Below are positions 28,341 to 36,290 of a DNA stretch of 64,000 nt, piece after piece. Positions within the stretch are counted from its first letter, which is position 1; every line of letters begins with the position of its first letter. A model generated the notes under the pieces. That model made no database searches, was not told the DNA's origin, and saw only the letters and a program-made list of their open reading frames with translations. This stretch comes from Myxacorys almedinensis A. GTDB lineage: Bacteria; Cyanobacteriota; Cyanobacteriia; Leptolyngbyales; Leptolyngbyaceae. Position numbers and translations under genes: made by a program. The stretch lies in NCBI RefSeq assembly GCF_010091945.1, contig NZ_WVIE01000002.1, forward strand, positions 177,270 to 241,269, in the 5' to 3' direction.

Positions 28341-29657
28341 CTATAAAACCCGTAGAACGCTGGCTACCGTCGCAATCGTTGGTAGTGCCTGAATTTCCTC
28401 TAGCGCCGTGCGGAAGTTGCCTTCGCGGACATCGTGGGTGACCACCACAATTTCTGCGAAACCATCTCTCATGCCTGCTTGCACCACTGATTCGAGGCTC
28501 ACATCATGATCCCCAAAGCAAGTGCCCAACTTGCCAATCACGCCCGGATAATCCTTCGTGAGAAAGCGGGCGTAAAAGCGAGTGACCAAATCTGCCATCG
28601 GCGCGATCGCGCAGTAGTGCTGATGAGAACACGCCAGCAACGGATCGAGCAACGGTTTGCCGTCTACCTGCTTTGCCTCTCCATGCCCGATCGTCAGCAG
28701 CGCTGCAATGTTGAGAATATCTGACACCACAGCACTCGCGGTGGGTCCTGCCCCTGCTCCCCGCCCAAAAAACATCACCTGCCCGATCGGATCGCCTTCG
28801 ATCAAAATTGCGTTGTAAACATCGTTCACACTGGCAAGGGGATGCGATTTTGGTACCAAGGTTGGATGCACTCTGACTTCAAGCTGGTCGGTTGTCTCAG
28901 AGGCTCGTCGGGCGATCGCGAGGAGCTTAATCACAAACCCCAGTTTCTCAGCGTAGGCAATTTCCACAGCGCTAACGTGCCGAATTCCTTCACAGTGCAC
29001 ATCAGGCAGCTTAATCCGCCCCCCAAACGACAAAGCCGCCAAAATTGCGATCTTGTCGGCAGCATCTAAACCATCAATATCTGCGGTTGGATCAGCTTCG
29101 GCATATCCCAACGTCTGGGCATCTGCCAAAATGTCAGCAAAATCGCCGCCTTCAAGCTGCATCCGCGTCAAAATATAGTTCGTTGTGCCATTGATGATGC
29201 CGATAACCGTATTAAGACGGTTGGCACAAAGAGACTGTTTCAACGGCTCAATCACCGGAATTCCGCCCCCTACCGCCGCTTCGAGTAAAACATAGACGCC
29301 CGCTTCGGCGGCTGCGGTGAAAATTTCATCACCAAATCGTGCGATCGCGGCTTTGTTTGCCGTCACGACATGTTTACCATGCTCAATTGCCTTGAGCATC
29401 AGCGATCGCGCAGGCTCCAACCCGCCGATCACTTCCACCACAATATCAATGTCTGGATCCGTAACAATCGACTCTAAATCAGTGGTGAGGCTGTCGGTTG
29501 GAACCGTGATGCTGCGGGATTTATCTAGCGATCTCACTCCAACTTTGTGAATCACCACATCTTGCAGCAACGGATGACGCTGCGCCGGGTTCTGCAAAAT
29601 CTCGACCGTTCCGACGCCAACCGTCCCCAATCCCAGTAAACCGACCTTAAACGCCAC
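28341..29657 (-). CDS. hom: Homoserine dehydrogenase
   Basis: Hom reduces aspartate semialdehyde to homoserine in the path to threonine, methionine and isoleucine. The 438 residues have the N-terminal NAD(P) site VGLLGLGTVGVGTVEIL, the catalytic core with NKAAIARFGDEIF, GGGIPVIEPLK and GINGTTNYILT-like IINGTTNYIL, and a C-terminal ACT domain (GVIGKLGTCFGDHDVSLESVVQ) that usually senses threonine. Full length and intact. Confidence 0.95.
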   Translation of the reverse strand: MAFKVGLLGLGTVGVGTVEILQNPAQRHPLLQDVVIHKVGVRSLDKSRSITVPTDSLTTDLESIVTDPDIDIVVEVIGGLEPARSLMLKAIEHGKHVVTANKAAIARFGDEIFTAAAEAGVYVLLEAAVGGGIPVIEPLKQSLCANRLNTVIGIINGTTNYILTRMQLEGGDFADILADAQTLGYAEADPTADIDGLDAADKIAILAALSFGGRIKLPDVHCEGIRHVSAVEIAYAEKLGFVIKLLAIARRASETTDQLEVRVHPTLVPKSHPLASVNDVYNAILIEGDPIGQVMFFGRGAGAGPTASAVVSDILNIAALLTIGHGEAKQVDGKPLLDPLLACSHQHYCAIAPMADLVTRFYARFLTKDYPGVIGKLGTCFGDHDVSLESVVQAGMRDGFAEIVVVTHDVREGNFRTALEEIQALPTIATVASVLRVL

Positions 29658-29804
29658 GGCTTTTCCCCATCACGACTGCTCTTCAATTCTATGGGACTTT
29701 CCGCCCCCTCAACGAATCCTCTAGAGCCTGATCGGGAAACCCCGTCAATAAAAAAGCGACTTGCCTTCGCAACCCGCTCAAACCAAACTTACAGAACTTA
29801 CCAC

Positions 29805-30107
29805 TTAATCTTGAAGATCAGCACGATCGCCGCCCTTATCTTCGTAATACATGGGCGGCTCAACTGCAAAATTATTGATCTGCCCTGATTCCGTGATGAC
29901 GTAACCATCTGTTGTTTTTAGATCAGTACCTTCCTCCTGCTGAGCAGCGGCTTTAAGCTGCTCTTTGTTGCGCTCAACGTTTACGCCAGAAGGGATGCGC
30001 TCATCGGGCGGATTGACGTCAGTAGGTTGGGCAGTCTGCACAGCCCATTGGTCGCCTGCGGCTCCTTTTCCAGGCTGCGCGGCTCTGGGATCAGATGACT
30101 CACTCAT
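29805..30107 (-). CDS. Hypothetical hydrophilic protein (100 aa)
   Basis: The product is Gln, Asp, Glu and Pro-rich, with no membrane segment, and looks disordered over its first 60 residues. The C-terminal part (DGYVITESGQINNFAVEPPM) is more ordered and looks conserved among cyanobacterial hypotheticals, to my recollection. It is divergent from the ChaN gene. No function can be proposed. Confidence 0.68.
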   Translation of the reverse strand: MSESSDPRAAQPGKGAAGDQWAVQTAQPTDVNPPDERIPSGVNVERNKEQLKAAAQQEEGTDLKTTDGYVITESGQINNFAVEPPMYYEDKGGDRADLQD

Positions 30108-30243
30108 GGTATTTTTTTGACAAGGATAGCGATTTCATGTCCATAACACTAGCGTGGCATCCCTACTCTACGATTCCTTCATCGGGTATAGGATCACTTA
30201 TCAAAAGGCAGAATCAGCAGGCAAAAAATCGTTGAATACCGCA

Positions 30244-30288
30244 AAACCCACGGTCTCAAACCCTACCGTCTCAAACCCTACCGTGCCG
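30244..30288 (+). repeat. 15-nt direct repeat in the ChaN leader
   Basis: GTCTCAAACCCTACC occurs twice back to back, preceded by a shorter related unit (AAAACCCACG). It lies just before the preferred start codon. If translated from the upstream GTG it would code for PTVSN repeats; as DNA it recalls the TTCAAACCC core of the 21-nt family. Confidence 0.6.
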
Positions 30289-31215
30289 ATGTCGCGATCG
30301 CACCTTTTTCTCTGTGCATGGTCGATCAGCTTTTTGGCAATTGGCTTTTTGTCGCTGTGGGTTCCTCCCGTAGCCGCCCAGCCTGAACCGGCTCAAGTTT
30401 CGGTCAGTGCTCCTAATGCAACAACGCTCAACCCACAAACGGTGCTCCAAGAGTTAGCGCAACGCAACGTTGTGTATTTAGGTGAAACCCATGATAGCGA
30501 AGTAGATCATCGCGCTCAGCTAGCCATCATTCAAGCGCTGTACAACCTGAGATCCAACTTTCCGACCTCTGTAAAAAAACCAACTGCGATCGCGCTAGAA
30601 ATGTTTCAACGTCCCTATCAGTCAGTTCTCGATCGCTACCTTGCTGGAACCATCAGCGAATCAACGCTTCAGCAATTGAGCGAGTATGAGAAACGATGGG
30701 GCTACCCTTGGGAGTATTACGCCCCAATTTTGCGATTTTCCAAACAAAATTTTCTGCTTCTGATTGCGCTCAATACACCCTCAGAAGTGACTCGAAAAGT
30801 AGCCCGATCGGGGCTTCAAAGTCTGACCTTCTCCGATCGACGATTCATCCCGCCGCTCTCTGCAATTCGGACAGAACCGGACTCCTACCGTGAGCGAATC
30901 CGGCAAATTTATGCAGAAATTCATCAGGGCAAAAGTAACAGCCGTCAGTTTGAGACATTTTTTCAAGCGCAGGTGCTGTGGGACGAAACCATGGCAGAGC
31001 GCATCAGCCAGTTTCTAAGCGCAAATCCTAACACCCAAGTGATCGTTCTGGTTGGGCAGGGGCATCTCCTCTATGGGGATGGCATTCCCAATCGAGTAGC
31101 GCGGCGGCAGAACAAGAAGGTGACCCAATCCGTCGTTCTGATCAATCCGCCAAAAGAGATTCAAGCTGAAACCGATCGACCTGCTGCTGATTATTTCTGG
31201 AATCAATCATCCTGA
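30289..31215 (+). CDS. ChaN/DUF399 family lipoprotein-like protein
   Basis: ChaN-fold proteins bind heme or iron in studied bacteria. The protein has a signal helix (SISFLAIGFLSLWVPP), then the family core with VVYLGETHDSEVDHRAQ, IALEMFQRPYQSVLDRYLAG and VIVLVGQGHLLYGDGIP. No lipobox Cys is obvious after the signal, so it may be soluble periplasmic. The frame extends to a GTG at 30154 through the repeat-coded PTVSNPTVSNPTV segment; I use ATG 30289 because the signal peptide begins there. It converges on pgsA with a 9-nt overlap. Confidence 0.86.
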   Translation: MSRSHLFLCAWSISFLAIGFLSLWVPPVAAQPEPAQVSVSAPNATTLNPQTVLQELAQRNVVYLGETHDSEVDHRAQLAIIQALYNLRSNFPTSVKKPTAIALEMFQRPYQSVLDRYLAGTISESTLQQLSEYEKRWGYPWEYYAPILRFSKQNFLLLIALNTPSEVTRKVARSGLQSLTFSDRRFIPPLSAIRTEPDSYRERIRQIYAEIHQGKSNSRQFETFFQAQVLWDETMAERISQFLSANPNTQVIVLVGQGHLLYGDGIPNRVARRQNKKVTQSVVLINPPKEIQAETDRPAADYFWNQSS

Positions 31216-31725
31216 CTTTTGAGGAAGCAAGTAAATTGCTCCTGAAACCCAAGTGAGCGCAACAGAAATCCAAAAGGCGACCAGGCTAAAGAACTGCCAA
31301 GACTGAGAGAGCGGAGCAATCAGTAGGGCGATCGCAACAATTTGACTCACAGTCTTGAGCTTGCCCCACCCATTTGCCCCTTGCACCGATCGCTGGAGGT
31401 TGGAATCAACTCGCCAGCCTGCGATCGTTAATTCTCGCGCCAAAATCAAAAACGCCCCCCACGCCGGGATCTGTCCTAGCTCTACCAAAGCCACAAGTGG
31501 CGCTAACACCAACAGTTTGTCCACCAACGGATCAAGGAACTTCCCTAAATCGGTCACTTGGTCAAGCGTTCGGGCAAGGTAGCCATCTAGCCAGTCTGTC
31601 CCGGCTGCCAACAAAAACACAGCAACCATACTCCAGCGAGCTTCTACGCTTGGAGCCTGTAGACCGTACAGCAAAATCGGAACACCAAGGAGACGAGATA
31701 CTGTAATCCAAGTGGGCAGGTTCAT
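31207..31725 (-). CDS. pgsA: CDP-diacylglycerol-glycerol-3-phosphate 3-phosphatidyltransferase
   Basis: PgsA makes phosphatidylglycerophosphate, the precursor of phosphatidylglycerol, an essential thylakoid lipid. The CDP-alcohol phosphotransferase motif DWLDGYLARTLDQVTDLGKF and LDPLVDK is complete. Several membrane helices cover the rest. A frame reaches 31818, but the terminator of the upstream gene lies at 31759-31797 inside that extension, so I use the ATG at 31725 (MNLPTWITVSRLL). The resulting 172 residues fit the family. Confidence 0.93.
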   Translation of the reverse strand: MNLPTWITVSRLLGVPILLYGLQAPSVEARWSMVAVFLLAAGTDWLDGYLARTLDQVTDLGKFLDPLVDKLLVLAPLVALVELGQIPAWGAFLILARELTIAGWRVDSNLQRSVQGANGWGKLKTVSQIVAIALLIAPLSQSWQFFSLVAFWISVALTWVSGAIYLLPQKSG

Positions 31726-31758
31726 GGCATTCGCGCAAACAGCATCCTCCAGCATAAA

Positions 31759-31797
31759 AAAAATTGGGACAATCCACCCGGACGATCCCAATTCTAG
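31759..31797 (-). terminator. Rho-independent terminator after the sugar transferase gene
   Basis: Read on the minus strand, ATTGGGA and TCCCAAT flank an imperfect inner stem and are followed by TTTTTTT. It is about 40 nt beyond the sugar transferase stop and just before the pgsA start. Confidence 0.88.
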
Positions 31798-31836
31798 AAA
31801 GCTCAAGGAGCACCCCAAACATCAGAAAAACTTTAT

Positions 31837-32541
31837 TTAGCAGGCACCATGCTTCTTTAAAACAACCTGAACCGTTTTAAAAATCAACTGCAAGTCATAT
31901 CCAATAGACCATTTGCGCTGATAGTCTAAATCCATCTCAACAATATCTTCAAAATTAGAGATAGTAGAACGCCCGTTCGTTTGCCACTCGCCGGTAATTC
32001 CCGGTTTAACCTTCAAGCGCCGCCAGTGCCGAGCAGTGTATTGATTGACCTCATCCACTGTTGGGGGACGAGTCCCCACTAGGCTCATGTCTCCCTGCAA
32101 AACATTCCAAAATTGCGGTAGCTCATCTAGACTAGTGCGCCGCAAAAACTTGCCAACGCGAGTGATTCGCGGGTCATCTTTGCTCTTGAAAATATTGCCC
32201 TTCGCTTCATTCTTGACGGTATGCTGCAACTGCTCAGCATTGGTAATCATCGAGCGAAACTTCCAGATGCGGAAGGGCTTGCCATCAAAGCCGCAGCGGG
32301 TTTGGCTATAGAACACCGAACCGGGATTATCGAGTTGAATCGCGATCGCAATAGGTACGACTACGATCGCGGTGATCGCTAGCCCAACCAAAGCACCTGT
32401 AACATCCATCAGGCGCTTTAACTTACTATAAACAGCAGGATGAGGGGCTTCATCAACAATAAAAATTTTTGGACGAACTAGGTCTGCGTCCTGGGCACGT
32501 TCGCGCAAGGTAGGAGGATAGAAGGATGGGGTAGTAATCAC
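31837..32541 (-). CDS. Polyprenyl-phosphate sugar-phosphotransferase (bacterial sugar transferase family)
   Basis: Members of this family load the first sugar phosphate onto undecaprenyl phosphate for exopolysaccharide synthesis. The 234 residues have one N-terminal hydrophobic hairpin (ALVGLAITAIVVVPIAIAI) and the catalytic core: KRLMDVTGA, GFDGKPFRIWKFRSM, GDMSLVGTRPP and KPGITGEWQ. It is the short form without the N-terminal multi-helix domain of WbaP. The start is a GTG. It stands alone with its own terminator; the matching export genes are at 55-58 kb. Confidence 0.9.
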   Translation of the reverse strand: MITTPSFYPPTLRERAQDADLVRPKIFIVDEAPHPAVYSKLKRLMDVTGALVGLAITAIVVVPIAIAIQLDNPGSVFYSQTRCGFDGKPFRIWKFRSMITNAEQLQHTVKNEAKGNIFKSKDDPRITRVGKFLRRTSLDELPQFWNVLQGDMSLVGTRPPTVDEVNQYTARHWRRLKVKPGITGEWQTNGRSTISNFEDIVEMDLDYQRKWSIGYDLQLIFKTVQVVLKKHGAC

Positions 32542-32725
32542 AGAATTAGGCTGCTCTATTCAATCTTGATCTCATCCGCTAATATATGCGCCTCCAGCGG
32601 TTCTGCGTTACGAGAACGGGCTTCGTTTGCCTAATCTTCTAAGTGTCTCTGGGTTATATAAAGTTCAGGTATTTTGTTGAGGAGGGTGACGATTTCTGGC
32701 GTGCTTTGTATAGACGGTGTGTTCC

Positions 32726-33955
32726 CTACGGCTTGTCTGACTCAAACAGATCATCGTCTTCAAACAAATCGTTGTCTTCGACAAACAGATCATCGTCTTC
32801 GACAAACAAATCGTCGCCTAACCCTTCCAAAGAGAAGATAGACTGAGCCTCTTTTGGGATAGACGGGGTTGGTGCCGGTAGCGGGGATGCTGCTGGTGAG
32901 AGAGGAGGCGAGGAGGATAAGCGGTCTGTAGATTGAGATGGGCGATGCTCTAGAGGGGTAATGTGGGCTGGAGTTGTGCCCAAAGTTTGCTCTGGTGGGG
33001 TCACAGAATAGACCACCGGTGTATCGTTGGGCTGACGGTGAAAAGAGGCTGGGCTGACAGTCACCTGATCGATTAGCTCGGTCAAAGTGTGAATCGAGTT
33101 TGAAGAACTAGGAGACACGCGCCCGAATGCTGCCTCAGGGGGAAGTTCGGTTCCGGCATAGGGCAAGGCAATGCTGCGTTCTCTAGCAGGCGGTTTTGGT
33201 GAAGCTGGCTCTGGTTCTCTGTGCAATACTGCTGGGGCATCGTTGCCTTCTAGAGAAGAGCTAGCCTCTGCCAGGGAATGCAGATCCTCCGAATCGGGAA
33301 ACTCGCCCGGACGTAAGTATGAGGAGGCATCCCGTCCTAATTGCTCAGCTAGACGCCCTACCAGCCCTGAAAACATAACTTCGCTCTGCCGACCCAGGGT
33401 GTGTAGATTGTCAAGACCCTGAGATAAGGAATCTTGATAAGCTTGCATATCGCGTTGCAGCGCATCGAATACAACGCGCAAGGTGGTGTCTAAACTGGTG
33501 AGCACTTGATCCGCCCGATCGTGAACCAAGCCCAACTGCTCGATTGTCTCTGTCGCCGCAGGCGCGGTTTGCGTCCGGGTTTGTGCTTCGAGAACCTCAT
33601 TTCGCTGCGTTTCAAGCTGCCGAATTTCGCGAAGTAATGCCGTGCGTTGCTGCATTAAAGCAGACACCTCGTTATGCAGGGGTCGCAGCACGCCTAATCG
33701 CATTTCTTGCATTTCCTGTACAACAGACTGCATGACATCTTGGGCGTTTTCGCTGGAGACCAGTGCTGGTGGCAGATTTAGGGTGGGAATCGGTTTGATC
33801 AGCGATTGATGCAGAAAATGGCGTACCCGTTTCAATACTTGCCGCAGTTGTTCGGTATGAGACCCCGTTCCCCACGCAAACTTTGGGCTAGGTTGTTGGA
33901 GGACGCGATCGACATCTCGAATGAGCGCTTGAATTTGGTCTTTCTGAGCAGTCAC
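32726..33955 (-). CDS. Coiled-coil protein with acidic heptad tail
   Basis: The protein of about 409 residues has an N-terminal helical region, then strong coiled-coil (LMQQRTALLREIRQLETQRN). A Ser/Pro-rich linker follows, and a C-terminal acidic tail repeats DDLFVED, DDLFVED, NDLFED, DDLFESD. A GTG at 33955 has AAGGA 8 nt upstream, so I prefer it to the GTG at 34015. The tail is coded by a 21-nt-period repeat at about 32738-32822. Similar cyanobacterial proteins are annotated hypothetical. It may act as a cytoplasmic scaffold, which is inference. Confidence 0.8.
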   Translation of the reverse strand: MTAQKDQIQALIRDVDRVLQQPSPKFAWGTGSHTEQLRQVLKRVRHFLHQSLIKPIPTLNLPPALVSSENAQDVMQSVVQEMQEMRLGVLRPLHNEVSALMQQRTALLREIRQLETQRNEVLEAQTRTQTAPAATETIEQLGLVHDRADQVLTSLDTTLRVVFDALQRDMQAYQDSLSQGLDNLHTLGRQSEVMFSGLVGRLAEQLGRDASSYLRPGEFPDSEDLHSLAEASSSLEGNDAPAVLHREPEPASPKPPARERSIALPYAGTELPPEAAFGRVSPSSSNSIHTLTELIDQVTVSPASFHRQPNDTPVVYSVTPPEQTLGTTPAHITPLEHRPSQSTDRLSSSPPLSPAASPLPAPTPSIPKEAQSIFSLEGLGDDLFVEDDDLFVEDNDLFEDDDLFESDKP

Positions 33956-34413
33956 AACAAAAATCCTTGCTAAAAAAGTTGACAAAACCCGATGGGGTAG
34001 AGGTCTTTGACCCACGAAATCGTTTAGTTATGAACGATTTGTTTATACGTAGAATAGGATGACACTGTTGCCTAACTGAGAAGTCTTTCTCTCTCAACTT
34101 CACCCAGGATCTTAACCCAGGATGATAGGTACCCCGCTCTTGAAAAACGGAGATTAGATTGTTTCTAGGATACAGAGTCTTTCCCCGAACGAGGTCGATC
34201 GCGACTAAATTGCCGACATAGAGAAACGTGTCATTACGTAAACCCTAGCCCTCAAAATCGTACTCGATTCTAAAGACCGTCTAAAATGGCACCAATAGAA
34301 TGCAAGGAAGTTGGTGTCGCGTTGCGGTTTTCCTAGATTCAGGGAATGCTGAGAGTACATCGGTAGTTTTTAGAAAGTCGGTTAACGCCCGATAGAACAC
34401 CTACTCCTTTGAA
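33956..34413. other. Divergent region upstream of the crp-type gene
   Basis: The 458 nt hold no supported gene. They must carry promoters for the coiled-coil gene and for the Crp-type regulator. I found no full CRP consensus or terminator. The crp-type ATG has no clear Shine-Dalgarno sequence. Confidence 0.4.
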
Positions 34414-35145
34414 ATGACTACATCGTTTCAGAACCCCGTCCCAATGGAAGATTGGCATAACCTCCGTGATCCTAGTGTCAGTGCATCGATTCGTACGGCT
34501 CCCTTTTTTGAGGGGTTGCCTGATGCCGTAGTGGAACGCGCGATCGCACATGTTGTGTTGAGATCGCACCCTGCAAACCAGGTCATTTTGCTGGAAAACG
34601 ATTGGGGCACTTCGGTTTATTTCATTCTCAACGGGTGGGTGAAAATTCGGACGTATAACCTAGACGGGAAAGAAGTTACGCTGAATATTTTGGGGAAAGG
34701 AGAATTATTTGGAGAGATGGCCCCCTTAGACGAAGTACCCCGCTCGACCGACGTGATCACGCTGGCTCCTACTGTGATCGGCAATATGCCGGCTCAAGAT
34801 TTTGTGCAACTTCTCAACACAGAACCCCAGTCTGGAATTCGGCTCTCTCAGCTAATGGCGCGACGACTTCGACAGGTTAACCGGCGATTGCGACTGCGGG
34901 AGTCGGATAGTACATCACGAGTGGCTGACATTCTACTGTTTTTAGCCGAGGGTCAAGGCAAGCGCAGCGAAAAGGGCACAGAGATCCCCAATTTGCCCCA
35001 TCGCGAACTGAGTAGCCTCAGCGGACTGGCGCGAGAAACGGTCACTCGGGTGCTCAGCAAACTCGAAAAGAAAGGCTTGATTGTGCGCGATCGCGAGGTG
35101 CTTTGCATTCCCGATGCTCACGCGCTAGAGCGGATGATGATTTAA
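34414..35145 (+). CDS. Crp/Fnr family transcriptional regulator
   Basis: The 243-residue protein has an N-terminal cyclic-nucleotide-binding domain (residues about 30-150, with VYFILNGWVKIRTYNLDGKE and GKGELFGEMAPLDEVPRSTD). A dimer helix with RRLRQVNRRLRLRESD follows, then a winged helix with recognition segment ELSSLSGLARETVTRVLSKL. The GELFGEMAPLDEVPRSTD loop has the Glu and Arg-Ser expected for cAMP binding. It could be the cyanobacterial cAMP receptor type, but ligand is inference. It stands alone. Confidence 0.9.
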   Translation: MTTSFQNPVPMEDWHNLRDPSVSASIRTAPFFEGLPDAVVERAIAHVVLRSHPANQVILLENDWGTSVYFILNGWVKIRTYNLDGKEVTLNILGKGELFGEMAPLDEVPRSTDVITLAPTVIGNMPAQDFVQLLNTEPQSGIRLSQLMARRLRQVNRRLRLRESDSTSRVADILLFLAEGQGKRSEKGTEIPNLPHRELSSLSGLARETVTRVLSKLEKKGLIVRDREVLCIPDAHALERMMI

Positions 35146-35196
35146 CCGATGATTTTAACCATGGTGCGATCGCGCCAACCCTTGCCCTGGCCGGTT

Positions 35197-36063
35197 TTAG
35201 AGCAATGGCTGCGTCGAAAGGCATGTCTCTAGATCAAGCTGAGCCAGCTTTTCATAGGCATTGTCGATCTTAGATTGTCCTCTCAAAAAGCCAATGCTTG
35301 CGCCTGGGCAGATGAAACGCAGTGTGTCTGGGGTAAATTGGTCGAGCAGCGATCGCACCTGGCGAATTTGCCGTTTCCAGTGAAACGTTTTTGCCGTTCT
35401 GAGCGCTACAGGCTTGCCTTGGCGATCGGGCAACAGATGCCGCCCAGAAAACAGCACACCGCCGCATGTGCCCAGATACAAACAAGACGAGCCGGGAGAG
35501 TGCCCCGCAGTCCAGATGGCACGAGTATGAGAGTTTAGCGAAAACTCGTGCTGGAAGGAGGTTAGCGATCGCCCTGGCAGCAGGTAAGCTTCTTGTTCTT
35601 GAATCAAAATGTCGCACTTGAAGGCGTCTTGAATCTTGCCGACTTTGCCGATCCCACCCCGATGGGTCAGAAAGAGCGATCGCACTCCGCCTTGGGTCTG
35701 CAAAAACTGCTGATTTGGCTCATCCCACGCCGGACAATCGATCAGAATATTTCCTGCTTTTTCTACAATGAGATAAGCGGTTCCTCCTAGCGTGTCCCGA
35801 TTGGGAGGAAACGCAAAAATAGGGTGAGAGCACGATTCGCCTCGCGAAGTTCCAAAGGATTGCTCGAATTCATCTAAAACAAGACGGGGTTGCTTGGGCA
35901 GTGGAGGGGAAGAGGACACAGCAGGAACAGGTAAAGGATTGCAGAACGGTCTTCTCAAGGAGCCGATCAAGCCTTGATTGTGCCAGATTATTTCCCGTAG
36001 TAGCAGATTGGCTAGCAGATGAAATGGATAAAAGGTGGGTGACAACAGTGCTTCTAGGATCAT
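35197..36063 (-). CDS. MBL-fold protein lacking the metal site
   Basis: The protein of about 288 residues has the metallo-beta-lactamase fold order, including GGTAYLIVEKAGNILIDCPA, a strand-loop SLFLTHRGGIGK, and WTAGHSPGSSCLYLG. The HxHxDH motif is reduced to H134-R-G-G-I-G, the bridging GD is GR (LFSGRHLLPD), and the last PGH is PGA. So only two of the metal-binding residues remain and zinc-dependent hydrolysis is unlikely. I use the ATG at 36063 (MILEALLSPTFYPF). A binding or structural role is inference. Confidence 0.8.
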   Translation of the reverse strand: MILEALLSPTFYPFHLLANLLLREIIWHNQGLIGSLRRPFCNPLPVPAVSSSPPLPKQPRLVLDEFEQSFGTSRGESCSHPIFAFPPNRDTLGGTAYLIVEKAGNILIDCPAWDEPNQQFLQTQGGVRSLFLTHRGGIGKVGKIQDAFKCDILIQEQEAYLLPGRSLTSFQHEFSLNSHTRAIWTAGHSPGSSCLYLGTCGGVLFSGRHLLPDRQGKPVALRTAKTFHWKRQIRQVRSLLDQFTPDTLRFICPGASIGFLRGQSKIDNAYEKLAQLDLETCLSTQPLL

Positions 36064-36290
36064 CGTAGCGAATTGCCTGACGCAGGAGAAGGAGTGGCGA
36101 CGTCTTCGATCTGGTTTGCGATCGCGGCAAAAAAGATTTGTCAATCAAGTAAAATAATTGGTTTTGATCTGCAAACCTTGCAGCGTCAACGGGTAGCCAA
36201 CCTGTTGAATGCTATGGTTTAGGATCTTTGCAGGGGTTGCAACGTTTCTTCAAAGCCTCATGTTGAGCCAATCCATTGCATCATAAGGGC

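Noticed and set aside
35162-35230. 22-codon frame after the crp-type gene
   Set aside because: Very short, no ribosome site, and it overlaps the end of the MBL-fold gene.
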